Assembly: GCA_963701445.1 (NCBI GenBank)
Contig: CAVPAM010000045.1
Span: 1-64,000, forward strand
Length of the DNA stretch: 64,000 bases
Reading direction: 5' to 3'
Source of the DNA: CAKZLS01 sp963701445
GTDB lineage: Bacteria; Pseudomonadota; Alphaproteobacteria; Rhodospirillales; Defluviicoccaceae
Below are positions 8,611 to 17,480 of the stretch, piece after piece. Under the pieces are notes generated by a model. It made no database searches. It had not been told where the DNA came from and saw only the letters and a program-made list of their open reading frames with translations. How positions within the stretch are numbered: position 1 is the stretch's first letter; each line of letters starts with the position of its first letter. The position numbers were made by a program, and so were the translations under genes.

Positions 8611-9162
8611 ATGCGGACGATGCGACTTCCGGCCGGTCTGCTGGTGGCGGTTCTGCTTTGCGGCGCGGGCTGGGCGCGGGCGCAGGCCCCCTCGGTTCAG
8701 GCGTTCTTCGGATCCTACCAAGGAACCACGCTGTTCGACCAGGAGCAATCCGAGGACCGTGAACTGACCGTGATCATCCGGCCGTTCGACGAGGACGGGT
8801 TCTCGATACGATGGCGGACGATGATCTTCGAGGCCGGCGCGGAAACGCCGCGGGGCCGGACACAGGTCATCTACTTCGAGCCGTCGGCCTCCGCCCCCGG
8901 CGTTTTCGCGGCCACGCCGCCCGAGGACGCGGCCGGCCTCGCGTCCAACGTTCCCTTCGAGGGGCGGCCGCTGGCGTGGGCGCGCGTCATCGGCAAGACC
9001 CTGACCGTCAACGTGCTGACAATTTCGGAAACCGGAGACTACGTGATGCAGACCTACGACCGGACCTTGACCGGCCAGGGCATGGCCCTCCGGTTCGTCC
9101 GGATTCGCAACGGTGAAGAGGAACAACGGATCCTGGGCAAACTGGAACGCGTCGGCGATTGA
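8611..9162 (+). CDS. Secreted hypothetical protein
   Basis: A 183-residue protein with a clear Sec signal peptide (MRTMRLPAGLL then VAVLLCGAGWARAQA, cleavage after AQA). The ATG follows GTGGGGAG about eight bases away and was preferred over upstream in-frame codons because it gives a compact signal. The mature part is beta-rich, about 155 residues, with no cysteine and no recognised catalytic motif (SYQGTTLFDQEQSEDREL, later TYDRTLTGQGMALRFVRI). Its pattern suggests a single beta-barrel or lipocalin-like domain, but I do not recognise a family. It is divergent from the TauE/oxidase group. Confidence 0.7.
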   Translation: MRTMRLPAGLLVAVLLCGAGWARAQAPSVQAFFGSYQGTTLFDQEQSEDRELTVIIRPFDEDGFSIRWRTMIFEAGAETPRGRTQVIYFEPSASAPGVFAATPPEDAAGLASNVPFEGRPLAWARVIGKTLTVNVLTISETGDYVMQTYDRTLTGQGMALRFVRIRNGEEEQRILGKLERVGD

Positions 9163-9352
9163 GCGCTTCATTCGAGCACGCTTCGAACGCTTTTTTTGAC
9201 GAGGAGCGGGACTGTTCCCGACAGAATGGCGCGCCTTGACGGAGAAAGTTCGAACTCCTGCGAGGCCCTTTCCGAAGAATTAGCGGAGTGGGAGCAGCAG
9301 CTAAAGCATGTTAATCCAGGGGAATCGCATTTGGAAATCTGTTGACAGAGCA

Positions 9353-10534
9353 CAGGGTTCTTGAGTTGCCGAGGCGGATCGATTCTACCTCCGTGAGAGG
9401 GATTGACGGACGGTGGAGGGTTAGATGGAAGCGTTTGCGGCGTGCTTTGAGAATCTCGAGGATCCGCGGCGGGGCAATGCCGGGCGGCATGATCTTTTGG
9501 AGAGTCTGATGATTGCGGTGTGCGCGGTGCTGTGCGGCGGACAAACGGCGGTGGACATGGCCGAGTTCGGCGAGGCCAAGGAGGGCTTTCTCCGCCGTTT
9601 TTTGAAGCTGGAGCATGGCATTCCGAGCCACGACACCTTCAGCCGGGTGTTCCGCTTTGTGGACCCGGAGCAATTCCGCGCCTGCTTCATCGTTTTCATG
9701 GCGCGCTTCGCCGAGGCGGCCCAAGGGGTGATCGCCATCGACGGCAAGACGCTGCGCCATTCCTTCGATACCGCCTCGGCCACCTCGTCGTTGCACATGG
9801 TCAGCGCCTGGGGCTGCGAACAGCGCCTGGTTCTCGGCCAACGCGCCACCGACGCCAAGTCCAACGAAATCACCGCCGTGCCCAAGCTGTTGGAACGGCT
9901 CATGCTGAAGGATACGATCGTTACCGTCGATGCCATGAACGGCCAGCGCGACATTGCCAGGCGGATCATCGACAAGGGCGGCGATTACGTCTTCGCGCTC
10001 AAGGCAAACCAGGAAACGCTACACGACGATATCCGCCGTTTTCTCGGCGATCCCGACACCGCCGGTCTCAAGCGCCATACCACCGTCGATGGCGATCACG
10101 GCCGCATCGAGACGCGCACCGCCGTCGTCTCGAGCGACATCGCCTGGCTCCAGGACATCCACCGCTGGCCGGGGCTCGAAGCCATCGGCAAGGTGATCCG
10201 GACCCGCGAGGTGAACGGCAAGGTCACCACCGAAACCGCCTTTTATCTGGCCAGTTCCCCGTTTTCGGCCGAACGCTTCGGCCAAGTCACGCGCGCCCAT
10301 TGGGGCATCGAGAACAGCCTCCACTGGGTGCTCGATGTCGTCATGAACGAAGACAACGCCCGCAACCGCAAGGACAACGGCCCAAACAACCTGGCCGTCC
10401 TCCGCCACATCGCCCTCAACATCATCCGCAAGGAAAAATCCAAAGGCTCGATGCGCGTCAAATTCAAACGCGCCGGATGGAACGACGAGTTCCTCGCCAA
10501 CCTCCTCACTCAAATCTGAAATGCAATTGCCATG
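9353..10534 (+). mobile_element. ISAs1-type insertion sequence
   Basis: About 1.18 kb carrying one intact transposase gene. The left end starts CAGGGTTCTTGAG at 9353 and the right end finishes with AATGCAATTGCCATG at 10534. The ends are imperfect inverted repeats with the CA dinucleotide outward, as in ISAs1-like elements. The flanks TGACAGAGCA (left) and GTATTCGGAA (right) do not match, so no target-site duplication remains. The right end interrupts the DUF115-like gene, and the missing half of that gene is not on the other side. Boundaries are approximate to a few bases. Confidence 0.8.
9425..10519 (+). CDS. ISAs1 family transposase (DDE), intact
   Basis: A 364-residue transposase. The N-terminus (LEDPRRGNAGRHDLLESL, then a helix with CAVLCGGQTAVDMAEFG) is the DDE_Tnp_1-associated domain. 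Catalytic acids are visible in VIAIDGKTLRHS (first Asp, about residue 103), VTVDAMNGQRDIARRI (second Asp, about 163) and RAHWGIENSLHWVLDVVMNE (Glu, about 294), which is also the family signature region. Length matches intact ISAs1 transposases and there is no frameshift, so the element may be active. Codon use is slightly less GC-biased than its neighbours, as expected of a mobile gene. Confidence 0.95.
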   Translation: MEAFAACFENLEDPRRGNAGRHDLLESLMIAVCAVLCGGQTAVDMAEFGEAKEGFLRRFLKLEHGIPSHDTFSRVFRFVDPEQFRACFIVFMARFAEAAQGVIAIDGKTLRHSFDTASATSSLHMVSAWGCEQRLVLGQRATDAKSNEITAVPKLLERLMLKDTIVTVDAMNGQRDIARRIIDKGGDYVFALKANQETLHDDIRRFLGDPDTAGLKRHTTVDGDHGRIETRTAVVSSDIAWLQDIHRWPGLEAIGKVIRTREVNGKVTTETAFYLASSPFSAERFGQVTRAHWGIENSLHWVLDVVMNEDNARNRKDNGPNNLAVLRHIALNIIRKEKSKGSMRVKFKRAGWNDEFLANLLTQI

Positions 10535-10893
10535 GTATTCGGAAGAAGGACTGGCGGTAGGTTTTCGTAGTGCTCGCTGCGCAACTTGTGCAGCAGCACC
10601 GCGTCGACGATGGTGTAGAGCGTCGGCCGCCAATCGGTGCGGTCGTACAGCAGGTTGATCTTGTTGGACGCGACGGAGGGCAGGTGTCCCAAGGACTCGA
10701 GATCCTCGGAGGTCAGGCTGGGGCCGTTACCGACAACGAGCCACGCGTAATGACCGGAGTGAGCCTCGCGAAGTTCGTTCCACTCGTGAGCTTTTTCCCG
10801 GACTGTTTTGCGAACAAAGGGCCCCCTGATCTTGCAATTCACCAAGCTGTTGGCGTAATACCCTGCCAGAAAAAGCGCGGCCGACAATTTCAC
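10510..10893 (-). pseudogene. DUF115/MAF-like glycan enzyme, 3' end removed at the IS junction
   Basis: The gene starts at GTG 10893 (AAAGGATC ribosome site) 23 bases after pgl and shares its strand. The product begins with a hydrophobic N-terminus, then WLVVGNGPSL (about 51-60), NKINLLYDRTDWRPTLY and DAVLL. This is the pattern of the DUF115/6-hydroxymethylpterin-pyrophosphokinase-like family, which includes motility accessory factors that glycosylate flagellin with nonulosonic acids. After LLPNT the frame runs into the right end of the IS and stops at 10510. The rest of the protein (normally a further 100 or more residues) is absent on both sides of the IS, so the gene is truncated rather than simply split. 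Confidence 0.7.
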
Positions 10894-10916
10894 GGGAGTG
10901 ATCCTTTTTCGGTGTC

Positions 10917-11609
10917 TCAGACGCAGAAATGAGCCGTGAGCCTTTCTTCGGAGCCCTTCACCAACACGGCGATGGGGGAAGAGAGCTCGGTCTCGACGAG
11001 TTTCCTGAACACACCGGCCTTTTCAGCGCCGAACAGCATCAAGTGCTGCGCCCTGACCTGGGTCAACGCCGGAAGGGTCGCGGTGATCCGGGGCCACGGC
11101 GCCTCGTCGGGCAGTGGATCGGGCTCGGTGGCGCAGAAGGGTCCGGGCGCGCTCCGGGCATGGTCCATGCCCGCGCCGTTCGGAAAAATCGACGCCGTGT
11201 GCCCGTCCATTCCCATTCCGATCAGGGAGACGTCAAAGGGCATCAGGCCGGAGAGCGACGCGTTCACCCGTTCGACAGCCGCCCGACCATCCGCGTCGCC
11301 CCGCTCCCACAGCGGCACCGTCCGCGCCAACCGCGCATCACCGCCGGACAGCGCCTCGCGCGCCATGCGCATGTTGCTGTGGGGATGGTCCCCGGGGACG
11401 CACCGTTCGTCGGACAGCGAGACGACGACGCGCGACCAGTCAAGATCCGCCGCGGCCAGGTTCACGAGCACCTCGCGCGGGCTTCCGCCCCCCGACGCCA
11501 GGAACACGACGGTCTCCCGGTCCTTGAGAGCTCGAACCAGATCCTCGGCCAGACGCTCGGCGATCAACCGCGCCGCGGCCGCGCGATTGCTACTGTCCGT
11601 AGTCTTCAT
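10917..11609 (-). CDS. pgl: 6-phosphogluconolactonase
   Basis: A 230-residue cytosolic enzyme hydrolysing 6-phosphogluconolactone to 6-phosphogluconate in the oxidative pentose phosphate and Entner-Doudoroff routes. Family landmarks: LASGGGSPREVLVNLA (phosphate-binding glycine loop, residues about 37-52), SLSDERCVPGDHPHSNMRMA (about 64-83) and LIGMGMDGHTASIFPNG (about 129-145), the strongest signature of the DevB/Pgl type. Length is normal. Zwf and edd partners are not in the window; the only same-strand neighbour is the truncated DUF115-like gene 23 bases downstream. Confidence 0.93.
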   Translation of the reverse strand: MKTTDSSNRAAAARLIAERLAEDLVRALKDRETVVFLASGGGSPREVLVNLAAADLDWSRVVVSLSDERCVPGDHPHSNMRMAREALSGGDARLARTVPLWERGDADGRAAVERVNASLSGLMPFDVSLIGMGMDGHTASIFPNGAGMDHARSAPGPFCATEPDPLPDEAPWPRITATLPALTQVRAQHLMLFGAEKAGVFRKLVETELSSPIAVLVKGSEERLTAHFCV

Positions 11610-11933
11610 ATTCGTTGCTCACAAACATGCCAATTTGCGCCGGTTTACCGAATGCCCGGCTTGTCGAGTGCAAAACGCTTGCCCGAATGTCTTTCTCGAT
11701 CGAATTCGATTTTCAATTGAATTTTCCGCGACCTCTTCATCGCCGGGGCGGTTCCCGGTCCCCTCGACATCGGCCGGCGACGAGGTCCGGACGCGTCCAT
11801 TCCATGCGAGGCCGCTTTTACACCGGCATCTGCATTTTGACTACCCCGCAATGGGTCACGCCGGGCGGCGGTCACGCTACCGCCCGGGCCGGAAGACCAC
11901 TCTCTCGTTTATACTCGCCGCCGCATGACCGGC
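11610..11933. other. Intergenic region upstream of pgl
   Basis: No gene is supported here. It contains an A/T-rich stretch with the perfect ten-base palindrome TTCAATTGAA (11712-11721), about 100 bases upstream of the pgl start, which may belong to the pgl promoter region. The rest is GC-rich with no hairpin followed by a T-run. The minus-strand CBM9-like gene ends at 11934 and must terminate within it. Confidence 0.4.
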
Positions 11934-13544
11934 TCAGGCGGGTCCGCCCCCGGTATCCGGGAACGTCTCCTCGCCGAGCTTCTCGGGTTCGCGCGCGGTC
12001 TTCGGTGCCTTGTCGCGCCCGGCCATCCCGAGGACCACGGCATCGGAGAAACGCCCGGCGAACGGCACCGGCGAGCCCGGCTTGATCAGAGTCACATGCC
12101 GGGTGTCGGTACTGTATCCGATCCACCTGTAACCGTTGGTGACCCGGGGATACGCCTCCACCAGGAACTGATAGGCGCAGGTGGTGGGCGGCGCCCACTC
12201 GCCCGCCGGCACCAGGATATCGGCGACACCCTGCCAGCGATGGGAGGGATGGCGGTGATGGGCGTAGTCGTCGGAGGCGATGGTCCGCGATTGACCGTCA
12301 CCCCAATGAGCCCGGACGCGGTACAGCCGAAGATGGCCCTCGGCGTCGAAGGCGGTGATGCGAAGCTGGACGCCATCGGTGTCGCTCGTCATTCTTTCGA
12401 TGGCGCAGGCCGGAACCGGACGCCCGTCGTGCAGGATGTCCACGAGGTCGGCGCGCGGTTGGTTGTTGTCGATCATCAGCGTCAGGGTCTGGGCCGGCGT
12501 GGCGACCGGCGCGTTGGCGGCCGTAAAGAACTCAGCCTGGAACTGGTGCAATCCGGGCGCCGCCCCGACCGACTGCCACTGGATCAGCAGATCGTCGATG
12601 GAGTAGTCGGCCGACGGGTCGGTCAGCGGATACCGTGTATCGCCGTCTGGTCCGAAATGCTCGAGCACATAGCGGGTCCCATCCCAGCGGTAGTTGGTCC
12701 ACGACGCGGCCAGCGGCGCGAAAGCCCCCGATGTTCCGGCCCTATGTTGGATTGCGTACTTGCGGGCGCCGGATGCCCACAGCGATTGCATGGTGGACCG
12801 GTTGCCGATCAGGTTCAGGAGGCCGCCGAACGCGGCTTCGTCCACATAGAGATAATAGGAGGGGTCGGTGGTCGCATATCCATCGGCAATCTGCGAAGCC
12901 GGGACGAGACCGACGCCACCGATCACCGCGCCGGCCGTCCCCGCAGGATAGCGGGCACTCGCCGAACGCGCGAGGACGATCTCGTGCAGATCCGAAAAGT
13001 TCCGATAGAAATCGGCCGGAAAATCGAAGGTGAACGGGGGATTGGTCGAGGACACCCGGAGGCCAAAACGCAGCACCGGAGGAGCGACGGCGGCGGCGAG
13101 ATCCACCCCGAGATCCTCCAGCGACAGCCGCATCTCCCACACCCTGTGAGGCGTTCGCGAATTGGGAGATGCGCCAAACCCCGCGCGCCCCGCCGTCTCA
13201 CTCTCCTCGTTGAGCAACCCCGTCCAGCTTCCGGGTCCCAGGTAGTATTGCCGCCGCAGGTCATTGGGTTGGTTCGGTGGCACCCCGTAGTTGACGTCCC
13301 GCCGGGGCGTGATCGACCGATTGCCGTCGATGTCGAACGTCAACCAGAAGTAATCGCCGGTCCCCGGATCCCGTCCGCGATCTCCCACCATGTCGAGGGC
13401 CAGGTAAAGAAACTCGGCGTCGTTCTTGACCATCAGGATCCCGGCCGGAATCCGCATGTGTCCGGCCCCGACCCATTCCCGGGCCGTCACCGCGCCGCTT
13501 ATGGTGATGCGACGATCCGCCCACTCGCTTCTGACCAGTGCCAT
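11934..13544 (-). CDS. Large hypothetical protein with a CBM9-like N-terminal domain
   Basis: A 536-residue protein starting MALVRSEWADRRITI; this ATG has AGGAGGAG seven bases upstream and was preferred over the longer open frame. No signal peptide or membrane helix. Residues about 1-180 follow the pattern of family 9-like carbohydrate-binding/DOMON domains: NDAEFLYLALDMVGD, a FWLTFDIDGNRSITPRRDVNY segment in which a modelled Ca or sugar site often lies, and WEMRLSLEDLGV. The remainder, about 180-510, is beta-rich with repeated aromatic-Asp motifs and no catalytic motif I know. Gly/Pro-rich C-terminus. Function unknown; possibly an extracellular polymer-binding protein exported by another route. 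Confidence 0.7.
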   Translation of the reverse strand: MALVRSEWADRRITISGAVTAREWVGAGHMRIPAGILMVKNDAEFLYLALDMVGDRGRDPGTGDYFWLTFDIDGNRSITPRRDVNYGVPPNQPNDLRRQYYLGPGSWTGLLNEESETAGRAGFGASPNSRTPHRVWEMRLSLEDLGVDLAAAVAPPVLRFGLRVSSTNPPFTFDFPADFYRNFSDLHEIVLARSASARYPAGTAGAVIGGVGLVPASQIADGYATTDPSYYLYVDEAAFGGLLNLIGNRSTMQSLWASGARKYAIQHRAGTSGAFAPLAASWTNYRWDGTRYVLEHFGPDGDTRYPLTDPSADYSIDDLLIQWQSVGAAPGLHQFQAEFFTAANAPVATPAQTLTLMIDNNQPRADLVDILHDGRPVPACAIERMTSDTDGVQLRITAFDAEGHLRLYRVRAHWGDGQSRTIASDDYAHHRHPSHRWQGVADILVPAGEWAPPTTCAYQFLVEAYPRVTNGYRWIGYSTDTRHVTLIKPGSPVPFAGRFSDAVVLGMAGRDKAPKTAREPEKLGEETFPDTGGGPA

Positions 13545-13783
13545 GGTTTCGCTCCTCCTGCTTGGTCGAATTGAATTCAACCGGTTCAAGCTCGATCCCC
13601 CCATTCGGGCTACCGAGGAGCCATTAGACCGCCAATCCATTTATTTCACAAATAGAAAAATATACGACAGATTGTAATCATTCCGAATAACATTGTTGGC
13701 TGTTGTTTCGCGGTTGGCCGAGTTGAAGGTGCGGAGCGCGTGGTCGTCGCTCCGCCACCAGCACCGAAATGCCGCCGCTCCGC

Positions 13784-14600
13784 TCAGAACGCGCGGGTTT
13801 CGCCCGGCTCCATGACGACGATCTCTCCCCCGTAGTCGCCGAGCGCCTCCTTGAATTGCTCCGGCGTGCCTTTCAGCGGCGGGAACGTTCCGTAATGCAT
13901 GGGCACGACCGTCGGGGTCTTGAGCAGTTCCCGCACCGCGTGGGCGGCATGGGCCGGATCCATGGTGAAGTGGCCGCCGATGGGCAGGAACGCGACGTCC
14001 GGCTTGTAGTAGGAGGCAATTAACGCCATGTCGGCGAACACGCCGGTGTCCCCCGCGTGGTAGAGGATCTTGCCGTTTTCCAGCTCGACGATGTAGCCGG
14101 CGGGTTCTCCGCCGGGGTGAACCGACTTCTTGTCGTTCTCGGGATCGGTGTGCACCAGTTCGGAACTGTGTTCCGCCCGCACCATGGTGACGGTGATCCC
14201 CTCGCCGAGCGGCTGGATGGACCCGCTTTTGTTGAAACGGATCAGTTGGTCGGCGGACAGCAGTCCGAGGGTCATGAAGGTTTGGCCCATGTCCGCGTTC
14301 ATGGCCACCTTGGCGCCGGTCATCTCGGCGATCTTCACGGTATCGCCCACGTGGTCGCCATGCCCGTGGGTGACGAGGATCAAGGTCCACCTTTCCGAGC
14401 GCGGCGAGATCCTTGAGGGCCTCCGGCGTTTTCGGGTTCTTGGTGATGAACGGATCGATCAGGATGACCTTGCCCCCCGGCGTCGTGATCTTGTACGCCG
14501 ATTGACCGAACCACTGAACGTCCGCCGCCCAGGCGGCACCCGGGGCCGTGAAGACAATGGCAATGATGCCGGCAACCAAACCCGATAAACACTTGATCAT
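13784..14600 (-). pseudogene. Metallo-beta-lactamase fold hydrolase (UlaG/UPF0173-like), one-base frameshift
   Basis: The N-terminal frame starts at ATG 14600 after GGAGGG and encodes a signal peptide (MIKCLSGLVAGIIAIVFTAP, cut after AWA) and the first strand (DVQWFGQSAYKI) as far as ALGKVDL. The metal motif THGHGDHVGDT and all downstream sequence, to DYGGEIVVMEPGETRAF, continue in another frame (13784-14383). Reading GACCTTGATC as GACCTGATC would join them into KVDLILVTHGHGDH. An extra T near 14385 therefore explains the break. Without it this is a normal 270-residue periplasmic metal-dependent hydrolase keeping HxHxDH, GHF and the late His. Either recent inactivation or a sequencing indel. 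Confidence 0.85.
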
Positions 14601-14809
14601 TTGAACCCTCCCGCTGACATTCGTATTTGTTGAGCGTCGCAGTTGGTCAATTAGCGCGGGGGCGGCCGGTCGCAAGGCGAATCTCGCTTCGTCCGCCCAT
14701 CTCCCGGGGCGCCCCACCGGCATGGCTTCCACCGACGATGTCTTGCGCGCGCCCGGTGACGCTTGTATAGCCACGCAATCATGATCTCGATGGCGGTGGT
14801 TGCACTCCC

Positions 14810-16219
14810 TTGAACTATGTGAGTACCCGTGGCGACGCGCCGGTTCTCGCGTTCGATGACGTGGTCCTGGCGGGCCTCGCCCGCGACGGCGGCCTGTACC
14901 TGCCCGAAACCTGGCCACGGCTGTCGCCCGAGGACCTCCGGGCGCTGTCCGGCCTGGACTATCCTTCGCTGGCGGCCCGGATCATCGCCCCCTTCGCGGC
15001 GCCCGCCGTCAGCGAGGCGGACCTCCACGCCATCGCCGTCGATGCCTACGCGAACTTCGATCATCCCGAGGTGGCTCCGCTCAAACCCCTCGGCGCCGAT
15101 TTGTGGCTTCTGGAGCTGTTTCACGGTCCGACCCTGGCGTTCAAGGATTTCGCGCTTCAGGTCTTGAGCCGGCTGTTCGATTTGATCCTTGCCCGCCGCG
15201 GCGAGCGCATCACCATCGTCGGCGCCACCTCCGGCGATACCGGATCGGCGGCCATCGAGGCCTGCCGCGACCGCGCCGCCATCGAAATCTTCATCCTCCA
15301 CCCCAAGGGCCGGGTCTCCGAGGTGCAGCGGCGGCAGATGACCACCGTCGACGCCGCCAACGTCCACAACGTCGCCATCGAGGGCACCTTCGACGACTGC
15401 CAGGACTTGGTCAAGGCGATGTTCAACGACGCCCCGTTCCGCGACCGGTTCAGGCTCGGAGCGGTCAATTCCATCAATTGGGCGCGGATCGTCGCCCAGG
15501 TCGTCTACTACGTCCACGCCGCCCTCGAACTCGGCGCGCCCGGGCGGGAACTGGATTTCGCCGTGCCCACCGGCAACTTCGGCAACGTGTTCGCCGGGTA
15601 CGCCGCCCGCGAGATCGGCGTGCCGATCCGCCGACTGGTCATCGGTTCCAACCGCAACGATATCCTCACCCGCTTCTTCGCCTCGGGCCGGATGGAGATG
15701 GGCGCGGTGTCCCCCACCCTCAGCCCGAGCATGGACATCCAGGTGTCCAGCAACTTCGAACGGCTGCTGTTCGAACTCCATGACCGCGACGGCAAGGCGG
15801 TGAGCCGGACCATGGCGCGGTTTCGCGACGAGGGCGTCTTCGACATCGGGGAGGGCCGCTGGCGCCGGGCGCGCGAGATCTTCGACGCGGACCGGTTCGA
15901 CGACGACCAGACCAAGGCGGTCATCCGCTCCGTGTTCGAGGAAACCGGCGAGCTGCTCGACCCCCACTCGGCCATCGGCGTCGCCGCCGCCCGCGCCCGG
16001 GGCGCCGGCGAGGGCGTGCCCATCGTGGCTCTCGCCACCGCCCACCCCGCGAAATTTCCGGACGCGGTGGAGGCGGCGACCAGCGTGCGGCCGCCCTTGC
16101 CGGCCCGGCTCGCCGACCTGTTCGAGCGGCCAGAGCATTACGACGTCCTGCCGGTGGCATTGTCCGCCATCGAGGACCATATCTCCCGTACATTGAACGA
16201 GCGAGGTGGCTTTTCGTGA
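14810..16219 (+). CDS. thrC: Threonine synthase
   Basis: A 469-residue PLP enzyme converting O-phosphohomoserine to threonine. The TTG start gives MNYVSTRGDAPVL, matching the usual MxYxSTRG beginning; there is no ATG nearby. PLP lysine is Lys112 in TLAFKDFALQVL. The phosphate-binding ATSGDTGSAAIEA lies at about 140-152 and the FAVPTGNFGNVFAG signature at about 252-265. This is the long (fungal/Gram-negative) subgroup with an extra N-terminal domain. It overlaps the M16 peptidase gene by four bases (GTGA), an arrangement common in alphaproteobacteria. The partner kinase thrB is in this window at 22.3-23.3 kb but not in the same operon. Confidence 0.96.
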   Translation: MNYVSTRGDAPVLAFDDVVLAGLARDGGLYLPETWPRLSPEDLRALSGLDYPSLAARIIAPFAAPAVSEADLHAIAVDAYANFDHPEVAPLKPLGADLWLLELFHGPTLAFKDFALQVLSRLFDLILARRGERITIVGATSGDTGSAAIEACRDRAAIEIFILHPKGRVSEVQRRQMTTVDAANVHNVAIEGTFDDCQDLVKAMFNDAPFRDRFRLGAVNSINWARIVAQVVYYVHAALELGAPGRELDFAVPTGNFGNVFAGYAAREIGVPIRRLVIGSNRNDILTRFFASGRMEMGAVSPTLSPSMDIQVSSNFERLLFELHDRDGKAVSRTMARFRDEGVFDIGEGRWRRAREIFDADRFDDDQTKAVIRSVFEETGELLDPHSAIGVAAARARGAGEGVPIVALATAHPAKFPDAVEAATSVRPPLPARLADLFERPEHYDVLPVALSAIEDHISRTLNERGGFS

Positions 16220-17475
16220 GCAGAGTTCAGGTTTCCACGTTGTCCAATGGGCTGAGGGTGGCCACGGATCCGATGGATGCGGTGGAAACCATATCCGTGG
16301 GCGCCTGGATCGAAACCGGCAGCCGTTACGAGAGCCCGAAGATCAACGGCATCTCGCACCTGCTCGAACACATGGTTTTCAAGGGAACGCGCAAGCGCGA
16401 CGCCCGCGCCATCGCCGAGGATATCGAAGCCGTCGGCGGTCATCTGAACGCCCACACTTCCCGGGAATACACGGCGTTCTACGCCAAGGTGCTCAAGGAG
16501 GACGCCCGCCTGGCCGTGGATATCATCTCGGACATGGTGCAGAACGCCACCCTCGACCCCGACGAACTCGACCGCGAGCGCACCGTGGTGATGCAGGAAA
16601 TCATGCAGTCCCTCGACACCCCCGACGACGTGGTGTTCGACCGGTTCCAGGAAACGGCGTTTCCCGACCAATCGCTGGGGCGCTCGGTGCTCGGCGCCGC
16701 CGAGTTGATCCGGGACATGCCGCGCGAACAACTCTGCCTGTACATGGGCGATCGATATCAGGCAAAACACATGGTGATCGCGGCGGCCGGCCGGATCGAG
16801 CACCAGACGGTCGTGGACTTGGCCGAGGAGGCGTTCGCCGACCTGCCGGGCGGCGGCGATTTCGGTTACGAGCCGGCCTGCTACAAGGGTGGCGACTGGC
16901 GCGAGGAGCGCGATCTCGAGCAGGTTCACGTCATCCTCGGTTTCGAGGGGCTCGGTTACCGCGACCCGGATTTCTACGCGGTGTCGGTGCTGTCCACCCT
17001 GTTCGGCGGCGGCATGTCGTCGCGCCTGTTCCAGGAAGTGCGGGAGAAACGCGGTCTGGTGTACAGCATCTACAGCTTCCCGGCGGCCTACGTGGATGGC
17101 GGCCTGTTCGGCATCTACGCGGGCACAGGCCAGAAGGAAGTGGCGGAACTGATCCCCCTCGTCTGCGAGGAGATCTCCAAGGTGGGCGCCCATGTCGGCG
17201 AGGAAGAAGTGGCGCGCGCCCGCGCCCAGCTCAAGTCCAGCATCCTGATGTCGCTGGAGAGCACCACGTCGCGCTGCGAACAGCTGGCGCGTCAGTTGAT
17301 GGTGTTCGGACGGCCGCTGACGGTGCCGGAGATCGTCGCGAAGGTGGAGGCCGTGGATACCGAAAGCGTCACCCGGGTGGCCCGGCGGCTCGCGACCACG
17401 CCGCCGACGGTGGCGGCACTCGGCCCATTGGGGAACCTGGAAAGCTACGACAGAGTCCTGGAGCGGCTCGCCTAA
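16216..17475 (+). CDS. M16 family zinc peptidase (processing-peptidase-like)
   Basis: A 419-residue peptidase of the mitochondrial processing peptidase beta-subunit type. The inverted zinc motif HLLEH is at 48-52 (His48, Glu51, His52), with the distal Glu expected in the region around residues 118-130. The second half contains FGGGMSSRLFQEVREKRGLVYSIYSF, the Arg/Tyr substrate-binding signature of active MPP-like proteins. No signal peptide, so probably cytosolic. The GTG start overlaps the thrC stop, implying coupled translation. A function linked to threonine synthesis is not established; the pairing is simply conserved. Confidence 0.93.
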   Translation: MSRVQVSTLSNGLRVATDPMDAVETISVGAWIETGSRYESPKINGISHLLEHMVFKGTRKRDARAIAEDIEAVGGHLNAHTSREYTAFYAKVLKEDARLAVDIISDMVQNATLDPDELDRERTVVMQEIMQSLDTPDDVVFDRFQETAFPDQSLGRSVLGAAELIRDMPREQLCLYMGDRYQAKHMVIAAAGRIEHQTVVDLAEEAFADLPGGGDFGYEPACYKGGDWREERDLEQVHVILGFEGLGYRDPDFYAVSVLSTLFGGGMSSRLFQEVREKRGLVYSIYSFPAAYVDGGLFGIYAGTGQKEVAELIPLVCEEISKVGAHVGEEEVARARAQLKSSILMSLESTTSRCEQLARQLMVFGRPLTVPEIVAKVEAVDTESVTRVARRLATTPPTVAALGPLGNLESYDRVLERLA

Positions 17476-17480
17476 CCGCC

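Noticed and set aside
9226..9345. A 39-codon plus-strand ORF (MARLDGESSNSCEALSEE and onward) just left of the IS.
   Set aside because: It looks somewhat protein-like and may be a remnant of a pre-IS gene, but there is no ribosome site and no recognisable homology, so it was not listed.
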